The notes below the pieces were generated by a model, which did no database searches, had not been told where the DNA came from, and was given only the letters and a program-made list of their open reading frames with translations. A DNA stretch of 64,000 bases, from contig CM048842.1 in NCBI GenBank assembly GCA_026545765.1, positions 69,788,371 to 69,852,370 of the forward strand. The letters are read 5' to 3'. A program made the translations under genes and the position numbers. Of the stretch, positions 1 to 11,786 are shown piece after piece. The DNA comes from Plantago major. Its lineage: Eukaryota; Streptophyta; Magnoliopsida; Lamiales; Plantaginaceae. The stretch's first letter is position 1, and every line of letters starts with the position of its first letter.

Positions 1-4
1 TATT

Positions 5-193
5 GTGGTTTTTGTATTTTGCATGTGGACTACCAATGAGGAGAGTTTATGGATTGGCAGGGGTAGAGGAAGGAGTGGCAGGGGAAATGGTAGAGGGACT
101 GATCAAACTGGCACTTCAAGTACTGGAAGAGGCAGGGGTACAGGTGGAAGGTCTTCAAGTGGAAGAGGTCTAGGGAGATGGTTTGGTTTGTAG
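5..193 (+). CDS. Gly/Arg-rich protein tail, probably C-terminus of a MULE transposase
   Basis: About 60 codons run open to a stop at 191-193. Roughly 40 of them are a GRG/SGR-rich tract with interspersed Thr and Ser. Such low-complexity GR tails close many plant MuDR-type transposases, but the tract itself carries no catalytic motif. The start at 5 is only the first Met in the window; the true gene begins upstream or in an earlier exon. The position about 1 kb inside the right end of the element fits a transposase reading rightwards. It could also be any GAR-tailed protein, so the function is uncertain. Confidence 0.3.
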   Translation: MVFVFCMWTTNEESLWIGRGRGRSGRGNGRGTDQTGTSSTGRGRGTGGRSSSGRGLGRWFGL

Positions 194-457
194 ATAAGCA
201 CTTGTGGTGCTCTGATATTGATTGCAATTTTAATACTTTAGTCTACTTTTGCTGGGATTAAACTACTTTTTTGGTATGTTTTGACTACAATATTTGTATT
301 GATAACTTGCAATTGAAAACTAAGCTCAATATAATTTCATTCCTATCTTGGTTACAATGTTTGATCTAGTTTAATGCTTTAACTATCTGCACTATCAAGT
401 ACATAGCAAATAACAACAAGTTAACGCAAATAAGTTGCCTAATCCAAAAGTATTTGT

Positions 458-790
458 CTACATTAGCCTCCACTCTCTTATGTCTTCTTTGAACTGTTGG
501 TTGTTGTTGCACATTTTGTACCCTTGACTGTTGATGTAGTGGTGGCTGAAATGGAACAAATTCACAAAGCAATTGTGTGTGCATGACATCTCCTCATTGT
601 CTTTGTACATTTTCTTCAACATTAGACCATTCTGACAATCCATGCTTCGGACAACGCCAATAAAATCTTCCTTCATGTGGTTGATCCAGATAATGATAAA
701 CTAGTACGCATCGCAATTCGGCTTCTTACAAACTGGACGAATAACACCACTTGCCGGATAATCACTTGAAACATTCGAGCGAGAAGCCAT
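458..790 (-). pseudogene. Degenerate GRF-zinc-finger-like small protein, antisense in the MULE
   Basis: On the minus strand an ATG at 790 opens a frame starting MASRSNVSS with Cys residues in a VCKKPNCDAY stretch. A stop follows after 29 codons. The same frame then resumes (FIIIWINHMKEDFIGVV...) and runs to 458. The layout (short Ser-rich start, Cys pairs, W-containing segment, charged helix) resembles the small plant GRF-type zinc-finger proteins that often accompany transposons, but the Cys spacing is damaged. Downstream minus-strand sequence (about 450-370) still reads as a hydrophobic Leu/Cys segment in another frame, which may be the lost membrane tail. No function is claimed. Confidence 0.3.
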
Positions 791-1183
791 TGTTGAACTA
801 TAAGATATTGTAAATAAGAAGATAAAAATTCAAGTTTTTGGTGTATAAATAGCCTCCATTTAAATTATCAACGTATAGTTTTAAAAAAAAACGGTCAAAT
901 TTCAATTACATCGAAGTATATATAAGTTTTGTTCTAATTACATGTAGATCCACACGTGTATGTCACGTGTGATCGAGAAACTAAGGCTGTTAGGCAGCTT
1001 AAAACAGCTGAAAAATAAGCAGGGGTACAAATGGGTTTTCAAGCTTTTAAATCGCCAAAAGTCAAGTTCGTGGACCTACATGTAATTAAGTTTACACTAA
1101 CAGAACTTTTACGTTATTGTTCCAGTAATAGGTACCCATCCGTAATTAAGAAATCTAAGAGGGGGTCTATATGTAATTTACCC

Positions 1184-3092
1184 ACATAAGAAAAATGTGG
1201 TACTTCCCTCTAGCACCTCGTTTAAAGAGGACGTACGCTTCAAGTGCTTGTGCCGATAACATGCGGTGGCACAAGGAGAGAGTAATCCCGACAGATACAG
1301 GGGGTAGAATGGAGCATCCATCAGACTCACCGGAATGGAAGGAGTTTGATAAGACATATCCGAAGTTTGCAGTCGAGTCTAGAATGTACGATTGGGGCTT
1401 TGTACGGATGATTTAAACCCGTTTGGAAGTGAACGGAAGTACTCTTGTTGGCCAGTGATGCTCACACCGTACAACCTGCCCCTCGATGAGTGCATGAAGG
1501 AACCATTCATGTTCTTGACTGTGTTGGTGTCCGTGCCAGAAGATCCAGCACTAAAACTGGATGTCTTCTTGCAACCCCTAATCAAGGAGCTGATTGAGCT
1601 GTGGGAGATGGTATCCCTGCATATGATGTGTCAACCAAGAAGAAATTTACCTTGAGAGCAGCACTACTGTGGACCGTGAGTGATTTTCCTGCGTACTCCA
1701 TGCTATCTGGAATGAAAACCACCGGGAAATTTGCTTGTCCACATTGTTTGGAGGTCATTGATGCATTTAGACTGAAGGATAGTGGAAATGAATCTTGGTT
1801 TGACTGTCATCGTAGGTTTCTACCAAGTAACCATCCGTTTAGGAAGAACAGGGATCAATTCATGAAAAACAAAGTAGAAAAGAAAGGCCCCCCGAGACAA
1901 CTTACTGGTGCACAAATACTTGCGGAGATTGATAGGCTGGGTCTTGTGAAAGTAAGTCAACTTGGGTGGGAGAAGCATAACAAGAAAATTGTCAACAAAT
2001 GTGGATGGAAGAAGAGAAGCATCTTCTGTGACTTGCCTTATTGGAGCAGTATTCTTATACGTCACATGTTGGATTTCATGCACATTGAGAAGAACGTGTT
2101 CGAGAACTGCTTTAACACAATTTGCAACATTCCCAGAAAAATAAAGGATATCGTTAAATCTAGAGCCGAGTTGGATACATGGTGTAAAAGGCCTGAGTTG
2201 ACAAAGAGGAATGATGAAGGTAAGTGGCCCAAGGCATGCTACACAATTGACAATGAATCTAGGACAAAAATGTTTGATTGGGTGAGGGCATTGAAGTTCC
2301 CCGACAATTACGCCTCGAAATTGGGGTGGTGTGTGGATTTGAAGAAGACAAAGATGTATGGGATGAAGATCCATGACTGTCATGTGTTCATGGAGAGGCT
2401 TATATATCCCAGTTGCATTTCGAGAACTGCTACCTAAACCTGTCTGGATAGCTCTCACCGAGCTGAGCTTATTTTTCAAGAATTTATGCACAAGGGTGAT
2501 TGACGATCAAGTGTTAGCAAATCTTGAAAGCAACATACCATTAATTCTATGCAAGCTTAAGCGTATCTTTCCACCGAGCTTCTTTGATTTTATGGAGCAC
2601 TTGCCGGTTCACCTCCCACATGAAGCGAGGCTTGCTGGACCGGTTAAATATCGATGGATGTATCCGTTCGAGAGGTGTGACATAATTGCAATCATGTACT
2701 TAAAATGTCTGAATTTTCCTAAGTTACACTTTCTTACCTAAATATGTATTACAGGTACTTGGGGAAATTGAAGAAATATGTCAAGAACAAAGGTAGGCCT
2801 GAACGATCGATTGTCAATGCGTACGTGCGAGAGGAAACTACAACCTTCTGCTCCTATTACTTTGAGGAGCACGTCCCGACAAAGGCAGCTAGGCTGTCTC
2901 GAAACGCAGACACATTCGAAGTTCAAGAGGATGATGATGTTGCCATTTCAATATTTATGGTCTCAGGGAGACCTATGGGACAAGAAAAGAAAGAATGGCT
3001 GACGGATAAGGAGCTGAAGGCAGCTCACTATTATGTCCTCGCGAATTGTGCTGATGTTGACAAATTTATGGTGATATTTGCTGGGTGAGTAC
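1184..3092 (+). pseudogene. CACTA TNP2-like transposase, central part
   Basis: Conceptual translation gives the transposase core of plant CACTA elements. WYFPLAPRLKR starts at 1198, then the HPSDSPEW block, LGLCTDDLNPFG (about 1390-1430), SCWPVMLTPYNLP, the LQPLIKEL segment, DFPAYSMLSG, the ACPHC metal-binding motif (about 1733), and HMLDFMHIEKNVFEN (about 2065). A DUF4218-type region follows (VAFRELLPKPVW to MYPFER, 2410-2674). An 80-bp intron at 2675-2754 (GTGTGA..ACAG) separates it from YLGKLKKYVKNKGRPE. At least three single-base frame slips (near 1380, 1605 and 2400) break the frame. The sequence runs up to the LTR element at 3093 and resumes at 16.8 kb. The N-terminal transposase-associated domain is outside the window. 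Confidence 0.85.
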
Positions 3093-3974
3093 TGTTGATA
3101 CGAAAATATGTTCAATCCATTATAGGCGCCTTTGGAACGAAACCTAAGGCGTCTCAAGTTGCCTAAAGGATCCGAGACACTATGATCTGACCCATAGGTC
3201 CGACCCTATGTCCCTCAGGTTAGACTCACCTAGGTCCGACCCTCCCTAGAAGAGAGGGACAGAGGGCTTGAATGATACTAGGTCCGACCCATCTAGGCCC
3301 GATACGGACGATCATTCGGACCCAACATGACAATCTCACAAGCAACCAAGTAAACTGGCACTAGAGAGTAGGGAGGTCCGAGCCATAAGGTCCAAATCGG
3401 AAGAGTTGGGCAAACTTAGGGAAGTTCCCCATAGACAGCCCAGTATGGTCCAGACCAAGCGTCCAGACCAACCTCTTCGGACCTTGACCCCCGGCAGACT
3501 ATGTCACGCCCTCTAAAACTCTCTTTATAATGACTTAACTACCCCTAAAAGCCCAAAGTGGAATGGGGCAAGTATCATTAATGGGCCATGGGCCTATTGA
3601 AGCCTTGGCGGCTCAATCTAGGCCTTACACTTGGCACGATCTAGTGAAACCCTCCCAATTGGGGTGAAATCTATATATAGGGCACACACCCCCATGATAA
3701 TGGTAAGCGATAATCACTTCCGAACCTTGACTATCATACAGAGTAGATCTTCAGTCTCTCTTGAGTAAAGTCTCAAACCGGTTTGACACTTAGCAAACTG
3801 GGTCCTACCCCCCCCCCCTCCAAGTCTCTTGTGCAGGTTCTTACCAAGCTTCGGATCTCAGGCTCTCGCACGTTGGCTCTTACGCTGAACGGGGCTTCTT
3901 ACTTGAGGATATCTTGGCCATTACCAGTGGGATAGAATAATCTCTAAGTGGTTGGGGGACTTTTACCATCAACA
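3093..3974 (+). repeat. 5' LTR of the Tat element
   Basis: 882 bp, TG..CA ended. It is rich in the word ggtccgaccc and related short repeats. A TATA-like tctatatatagggc lies at about 3670-3683, consistent with the retroelement promoter, and a C homopolymer lies near 3807-3818. It aligns end to end with 15914-16799. Confidence 0.95.
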
Positions 3975-3977
3975 TTT

Positions 3978-3995
3978 TGGTGCCGTCTGTGGGAA
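3978..3995 (+). other. Primer binding site of the Tat element
   Basis: TGGTGCCGTCTGTGGGAA starts three bases after the 5' LTR. The first nine bases differ by one from the TGGCGCCGT start of plant gypsy primer sites assigned to tRNA-Asp; the rest matches less well. The tRNA assignment is tentative. Confidence 0.6.
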
Positions 3996-4026
3996 ACCTT
4001 ACAAAAAGTTCCGTTCTCTTCAAGTA

Positions 4027-5800
4027 ATGGCAAGAACAAGAAGGTCCGTAAGAACCAACGCTACTGCAATTAGCACGCCTGCTCCAAGGCTAAGAGGTAG
4101 ACCTCCCACTAGAAGAGGAAGGGTGGCAGGAACTCCTCCAAGAAACACGATGGACTGTCTAAGCGATGGCCACACCGCCAGCTCTCTTCAGATGAGGAAA
4201 GAGCCGCTGATCCGCCAATAAGGACCCAGGTACTCGGGGTCAAAGGCCAAATTCCTCCGCCAGAACACATGGTCCCCCCTCCGGGAAGAAACTTCACCCT
4301 TCCAAATGGACAGATCATTCGTCCAAGTGAGTTTGGAATGAGTGAGAATCAGTTTGGCCTCTTACTCACCACCATTCAAGGGTGTTTGGGATCAAACAAT
4401 CTTCAGCCTCCTCAACCCACTCCTCCTTTGGCAATTCCAAGACAAACTGAACCCGCACAATCAAGGAATGAACATCACCCAATCCAACAAAGGTTACAAG
4501 AACCAGCTCAACCGGAGGACCTAAGGAACCTTCTCAACAGGAGGGTCGCTGCTTCTCACGAACAGCGGGGGAGAAGTTCGGTGATGCCACGAGCAGATGA
4601 AGCTAGAACTAGCCGACGTGGGGCTCTACAACATACGCCAAGAGACCACGTGGCAGAAAGCATCTCGATAGTCCCTGTTGATGATCTCCCTCCAGATGTG
4701 GCCATCAACCCAAGGACTGGCGAGAAACTAACCGCCGAGCAGATTTATGTCCAACAAAAGGCCTTGGAAACTCAAATTGCCACCTTGAGCAAGATGGTGA
4801 AGGCACATGAGAGGGTGACTCTTAGAGCTCCCAATCCTTTATGTGATGAGATAAGGAAGGAAAGAAAACGCCCTGACTCCACTATCCCAACTCTTGAGCA
4901 CTATTATGGAGATACTTGTCCCGTGGGGCACCTTACTAGATACGAAAGTAAGATGGAGACCAACGGCCTGAATGACAACATGAAAGCCCTCAACTTCTCC
5001 ACTACATTCTTTGGAGAGGCAATGGATTGGTGGACCTCTTTGCCCAATGGCTCCGTCAAATCCTATGCAGATATCGCTTCCCTCTTCCTGAAAAGGTTTG
5101 AGAAAGCAAAGAAGAGAAAGAGATAGGTCGAGCACTTGGCAGGAGTAATCCAGAAAGAGCACGAGGACCTTAGGACCTTCCTTGACCGTTTCAATGCCGA
5201 AGTGCGCCAAGTAGAGCCTCACAGTATCAAAGAACGGGTCCGACACCTGTACGCTAACACTTACAACGATGATCTCAGAAGAAAGCTTTCCAATAAGGAA
5301 ATCACAACTGAAAAGTACTTGGAAGATATCTGCGAAGGAGTCCTATATGGAGAAGAGTACAGGAGAAATGTCCCAATAAGAGCCGGGGCTAGAAAGGGAA
5401 AAGAGCAAGTAAGACAAGAACCCCTTCCCCGTCCAGGAAAGTTTGAACAAAAGAATGAACTTAGAGACAGAAGGGAGTTCCGCAGAGAAAGGACTCCACC
5501 AAGGAGATACGCCGAGTATACTCGCCTCAACAGACCAAGATCCGACATCCTGGCTTCCATCGTTGAGAAAAACTTGGATATACAATGGCCAAAACCTACG
5601 AGGAGCAACAAGAAGAACAAAACTTCCAAGGATTACTGTAGGTTCGATAAGCAAAAAGGTCACTCAACGGAAGACTGTGTCCAGTTGAAGACAGAAATAG
5701 AAGGGATGATAAGGAGCGGAAAGCTGAAAGAACCGATATATGAGGAGGAACCTTCCAGACAACAGAAGAATGAACAAAGAAGGGAGGAGCGTGGTTCGGA
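4027..5800 (+). pseudogene. gag region of the Tat element (fossil)
   Basis: A basic N-terminus (MARTRRSVRTN) begins at 4027. A Gln/Pro-rich stretch follows, then a retrotransposon-gag core (about 4850-5400) with the MDWWTSLP and SIKERVRHLYANTYN segments. A zinc-knuckle-like Cys/His block (about 5630-5680, YCRFDKQKGHSTEDC) comes next. This is the order expected of gypsy Gag, the particle protein that packages the RNA. The region is part of a dead element and is best read as a fossil. Confidence 0.8.
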
Positions 5801-6099
5801 GCCTCCGACAAGATCCTTACCGCCACCTCCAGCAGAAATCCCACCTCAGCATGCCCAAAGATACCGAGGGTACCACGAGGATATGGAGATGGAAAACCTC
5901 CCCTATAGCGGAGTTATCAATGCCATTGCAGGAGGTCCAACTGGGGGAGACAGTCGAAACGCAAGGGAAAGGACCGCGCAACACTTGAGAAACAACGATA
6001 GAGCCTACGCTCCTTCAGCCCTGAAGGGCACAAACGCCATCACCTTCGATGATAACGAAATCCCCCCACCAACATCTGGTGGAGGAGATCTCAAGGACC

Positions 6100-9000
6100 C
6101 CGACGTTCCTTTGGTTTTTTCTCTGGTTATCGCCACTTACAAGGTCAACAAAGTACTTGTCGACACAGGAAGCTCTTCCAATGTCATATCCAAGAGGACC
6201 GTGGAACAAATGCACCTGGGTCGTATTCAATACAGGCGTGTATATACTTCCTTGGTGGGTTTTGGAGGATCTGTAGTACGTCCCATTGGAAGTATACCAC
6301 TACAAGTCTCCATGGGCACCTTTCCGACAAGAGTGACTGAGACAATCCTCTTTGTGGTGGTCGATAGCACCTTTGACTATAACGTGATCTTGGGCCGTCC
6401 GGGACTTAATCAATTCAGGGCAATCGCGTCTCCCCTACACAACAGGGTAAAGTTTCCAACCCCGAACGACGTGCGTGAAGAAGTGGGAAATGTAAGAGAA
6501 GCTTGGGAATGTTACATCATGTCAACCAGAGGGGCCACAATACCCATTCTTTCGGTCATTAAGAGACCCAGGAGCCCTCCTCCTGCGGCTCTTACCCCAT
6601 TAAAGGAAGAAATTGGTGTTGGGTCGCTCAAGGAAAAGTTCCCCAAGACTGCCAGGATAGAGCCTCATGAAGCCCTGAAAGAGGTTCAGTTGATTGAGGG
6701 GGATTCAGAAAAGGTAACCCGGATCGGAACAGAGATGAGCACGGAAGTAGAGATGAAGCTCATCACATGCCTTCGAGACAACCACGATATCTTTGCCTAG
6801 AGCACGGATGACCTTAAGGGAATAGACCCAAGGATCGCAGTTCACCGCCTGAACATGGATCCGATGGTAAAACATATCCGGCAAAAGAGGAAGGATTTTG
6901 GGCCTGTTGAGGATGCTATCATAGCAGGAGAGGTGGACAAGTTGATGAAAGCAGGACATATCGAACAAGTTAGATATTCCGATTGGGTCTGTAACGTGGT
7001 CCTCGTCGAAAAGGCTCCAGGAAAGTGGAGAATGTGTAATGACTTCACTAGACTCAACAAGTTTTGTCCAAAGGATCCTTATCCATTACCCCGCATAGAC
7101 CAGCTAGTTGATTCCACCGCAGGATGTGCACGTCTAAGCTTCATGGACGCATATCAAGGCTTCTACCAAATCAGGATGTCCCAGGAAGACATCAAGAAGA
7201 CGGCCTTCTTTGCGGCAGGAGGGGTCTACTGCTTCAAGGTCATGCCTTTTGGCCTCAAGAACGCAGGCGCTACATGCTTGTAAAAAGCAAGACTGAAGAG
7301 GAGCACATCGAGCATCTCAACAATTGCTTTTCCATCCTTAGGAAATACGGGATGAAGTTGAAACCTGAAAAATGTACGTTCGGAGTAAAGGGAGGAAAGT
7401 TCCTTGGCTACATGGTCACAGAGAGAGGTATCAGCGCTAACCCGGAGAAAATAAAGGCAATCTTGGACTTACCACAGCCAAGAACAATTAATGAAGTTCA
7501 GAAGCTTTTGGGAAGGGTGATGGCATTAAGCCGTTTTATCTCCAAGTCCGCCGAGAAAAACTTACCCTTCTTCAAGATTCTAAGGAAAGGAGACAATTTT
7601 AAGTGGACAAAGGAGTGCGAAGAGGCCTTGGATAACTTGAAAGGTTACCTCCTCTCGCCACCCCTCTTGTCTAAACCAATAGAGGGCGAACCTCTTTACC
7701 TTTACCTAGCTACTACTGATGAAGCAATGAGTTCTGTATTGGCGCGGATACAAGGCAACGGCCATTTACCAATCTACTACTTGAGCAAGGCCCTTGTGGG
7801 CTCTGAGGCCAGATATGTCAAGATCGAGAAGCTCGCCTTCGCGCTAGTTTACACTGCACGACGACTAAAGCCTTACTTCAAATCTCATCGGATTGTGGTC
7901 CTCACCAATGAACCACTCAAACATGTCCTAGGTAAGCCAGACCAGTCAGGACGTTTGTCCAAGTGGGCGATCGAACTAAGTGAATATGATATCGGCTATC
8001 AAGCTCCATCTGCCAAGAAGGCACAAGTTCTTGCTGACTTCCTCGTGGATTATCCGGAGGAAACAGAAGGAGAAACCAAAAGTCTTCAATAAGATGTGAG
8101 CCATGTCATGATCACTCAAGTGAAAGATTCCCTGGAAGAAGAAAAAGCAAAAGAGAACAGACCTCAAGAGACACACGGGAATAGTTTCCATCTTTGGACT
8201 GAGTATCAAGAACCCATGGATGATTCATCAAGGGTGAGGCACATGTTTCTCCTAGACGAGGCGCCCAACACTTCGACACCTGCATCTTCCGATAAGAAGC
8301 AGGAAGACGAAAATGTGCCTACTTTTGCAGCAGAAAGCAAATTGGGAAACAAGGATTGTTGGACGTTACAAGTGGATGGATCCTCTACTGGACGATTAGG
8401 AGGAATAGGAATTTTTCTTGAAAGTCCTGAAGGAGCCAAGCTAGAATACGCCATTACCCTCAACTTAAAGGTAACAAACAACGAGGCTGAGTATGAGGCA
8501 CTCCTCACCGGCCTAAGGATGGCAAGAGCTCTTCAGGTGAAAAGAATCAAGGCTTACACAGATTCACAGCTCGTGGAATCCCAGTTCTCCGCGTCTTTTG
8601 CCGCTAAAGGACCTAACATGATCAAGTACTTGGAACTTCTCAAAAAAGTGGTTGAGCACTTTGAGGTATTCACTCTTGATCAATTCCGCAGAGAATGGAA
8701 CGAAAAAGACGATGCCCTCTCAAGTATGCCTCGGCCTTAGGAGCTCTGGACACGAGAAGTGTCATCCTGATGACCCGCACGGACTCCTCCTTGACAAACT
8801 CCAACGGACAAGTCTTCCTCTTGAGAACTGAAAGAAGCTGGATGACCGACATATTCCACTATCTCAAGGATGGCTCTCTACCTTCAGATCCTAGAGAAGC
8901 AAAGAGGATCCTATGCCGAGCCAACAGATACTTCATTATGGGAGAGGATCTTTACAAGAAATCTTTCACCGGCACCCACATGAGATGCCTTGATCCCCAG

Positions 9001-10077
9001 GAGGCGAAAACTGTGCTGGAAGAGATCCATACTGGGAGTTGTGGGAGTCACTCCGGGGGAAGAACCTTGGCTCAGAAGATCATAAGACAAGGATACTATT
9101 GGCCTACCATTGATGCAGATGCCGTCAACTTCGCTCGTGCCTATGAAGACTGCCAATACTATGCCAACATACCACATCGTCCGACCAACCCTATGATTCC
9201 GTCAATTATAGCATGTCCATTTGATCAATGGGGCATAGACATAGTTAGTCCCTTCCCACGCGGAACCCATCAGAAGAAGTTCCTAATCGTGGCAGTGGAG
9301 TATTTCACTAAGTGGGTTGAGGCAGAGGCAGTTTCGACCATCACTGAAAGCAGGGTACAAACATTCATCTGGAAGAACATCATCTGCCGCTTCGGACTTC
9401 CAAGAGCTCTAGTGTCGGACAACGGGGCTCAATTCTCTGGGGCAAGACTGAAGGAGTGGCTTCAATCTTTCAAAATAGAACAACGCTTCACTTCCGTTAG
9501 CCACCCCCAAGCTAATGGTCAAGTAGAAGCCACCAACAAGACCATCGTCAAAATTTTGGAAAAAAGGTTGAGGACATCCCAAGACAGTTAGGCAGATGAT
9601 CTCGACGCGGTCCTTTGGGCACATAGGACGACGACTCGGACTTCCACACAGGAGACGCCTTTTTCCCTTGTGTATGGATCTAAGGCTGTCATTCCTTCGG
9701 AAGTAGCAGTGGAAACCCAGAGGATCCAGCAGTACAACCCTGCTGAGAATGAAGTTGCAAGGATCTAAGACCTTGAGCTCCTTGAAGACAAACGAAATAA
9801 GGCACCAGCTAGCATCCTTCGATACCAAGCCATGACTGCTCGAGCCTACAACAAGCGTGTCTTCCCCAAAGATATACAAGTCGGAGACTTAGTCCTCAGA
9901 AGAGTCGATATCCTAAGCAATGTTGGGAAACTCAAGCCCAAATGGGAGGGACCTTACAAAGTTACCGGAGCCAGAGTCAATGGAAGCTTTGAGCTAGAAG
10001 ACGACCAAGGGCGAGCCTTGAAGAGAACCTGGAATGCTAAGAATCTCAAAAGTTTTATGCTTAGGCTAACACTTTGA
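6100..10077 (+). pseudogene. pol region of the Tat element: PR-RT-RH-aRH-IN (fossil)
   Basis: The domains are recognisable in order. The aspartic protease active site is VLVDTGSSSNVI near 6160. Reverse transcriptase blocks (CNDFTRLNKFCPKDPYPLP, LSFMDAYQGFYQI, MPFGLKNAGA) lie at about 6990-7275. A first RNase H-like region follows (about 7690-8060). A second, archaeal-type RNase H (VDGSSTG, NNEAEYEALL, YTDSQLV) lies at about 8370-8580. Integrase shows a zinc-binding region (about 9030-9180) and catalytic segments GIDIVSPFP, VSDNGAQF and ANGQVEATNK (9230-9540), with a C-terminal module to 10077. Two RNase H regions are characteristic of Tat-lineage elements. The region is broken and non-functional. 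Confidence 0.88.
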
Positions 10078-11786
10078 GATTAGACTACGACAGGTATCAA
10101 AGTTTTTTGTCATTTTTCTTATCCGGCCTCGAAGCCCACCAGTTGTACTTGAATTTCCGTCAAATCAATACAACTTTTTGCGAGGAAGTAAAAGCCACAT
10201 TCACACAAACGCATTGTCTCGGACCGATCAGAGAAGGTCCGAGCCAACTGATTCAGCAAATATTTGACAAGTCAATTGCTCAACAAAATTAACTTATACC
10301 AGTTAGTTCGGATGAAGCAATATAACGATTTGAAGAAAGGGGGAAAAAAGACCTTGTCTTATTCAGAGAAGTACACATTACAAGGTTGCAAACTCCGAAT
10401 ACATACATCCGAGTCACGCGAAACTAAGGGAACTCTACATCGTTCTTTACATTACATAAGCAATTCTTGATGACGTAACATCCGAAACGCGAAGATATGA
10501 CCACTCCGAAGCCCAGCGTCCGAGGCAAAACAGGAACAGCACGAACCAATGGATCTCCAAAGAATGAGTCCCTACTTTCGCACAAAGGGACTAGTTGAAT
10601 TCGAACCGGATAACTCCGGTACGGCAAGGCAGCTCCACGGTCCTCTCAAACGATCTGCATCTTCCACCACAACCACTTTCTGGTTCGCACCCTCGGGCAC
10701 CTCAAGAAAATGGTAAATGGTGGAAGGAGCAAATCGCCCGAGAATTCGACTCCATGCCAACAAGTCTTCCAGTCCTTGGAAACAGCGAACTAATCCGCTT
10801 CCCCGGGGCTGAAGCTGACGATACACGTTACAGCCCCGCATAAAGAAGATTAGCATGAGGATCCGAAGGAGAGTGAATCCGAGTGACTTGATTTCATCGT
10901 CCCCAGCATGGTCCGACCCAGAGGGACTTCCGAAGCACCGAAAAACCCTTACAGGCGGATCACGCATAGGAACGGTGGAATAAACCCACTCGTCAGACAT
11001 CCGGACCCCAAGACCCGAACCACCTTTTACTATAAAAGGGATGGAATGATCTGACGAAAGGCCGTACAATCCAGGGGTATATATAGAAGTGAAGAACCAA
11101 TCATCACTCGCCACGTGGCCCGTAACCGCCACGAGGGGCTTAGGCCTGGACATGGGCCTAGCGCTTGGGCCGCTATTGGGCCAACCCTGAGTCCCTTCAC
11201 ATTTCCGGCCTCATTGAGTGAATTATTTAAACTATTGCCTGTTCGGATCTGTCAGTTCCTTACCAACTACGATCCAAAGCGAGTCACAACTTTTACACTG
11301 TGAAAGCCAACACGGCTCGGAGCAGTGCACCAAGTCCCTATGGATCGAGCAGGATGATAACGTCCGACCTAGTCCTACTTGTTACAGATTTGATTACACC
11401 AATCTTACCTATACGACCAGCATTTGGAGCTTGTCCGACCGAGCCAAAGATCTACCAATTGAATACTGCATTATTTTGGGGAAAATCGAGCCTCGTAGAC
11501 TCGGATCCACTACCCACAAAAGCCGATTCAATGAAACTTTGAGTTGCCGGTCTATTTTATAAACTCAACGCACAAGAAGAAACATGCACTCAGAAAGGCA
11601 ATAACAACAAGGCAATGGTAAAAGTTGATCCGAGCCATCAACGGGCCCGGACCAATGACATAGATAGCGGATCAAGTGTAACTTCGACAAAATGATTTAT
11701 ACAAAACAGTCATTAAGAAGGAAACAATATTGTCTCAAGGTCCGAAGGCCTGCAATTACAGAAATCCGGGGCATACCCCGTCTTCA

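Larger units (their letters stand above)
1..1183. mobile_element. Mutator-like element (MULE), right part only
   Basis: The stretch from the window edge to 1183 is foreign to the CACTA transposase that resumes at 1184. Its right edge reads inward as gggtaaattacatatag followed by a run of C, a terminal type common in plant MULE-like elements. The tail of a Gly/Arg-rich protein ends at 193 and a degenerate antisense reading frame lies at 458-790. The CACTA reading resumes in frame at the edge, so a 9-bp target duplication at 1184-1192 (acataagaa) is predicted. Its left partner would be outside the window. The family call rests on terminus style and gene content and is an inference. Confidence 0.45.
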
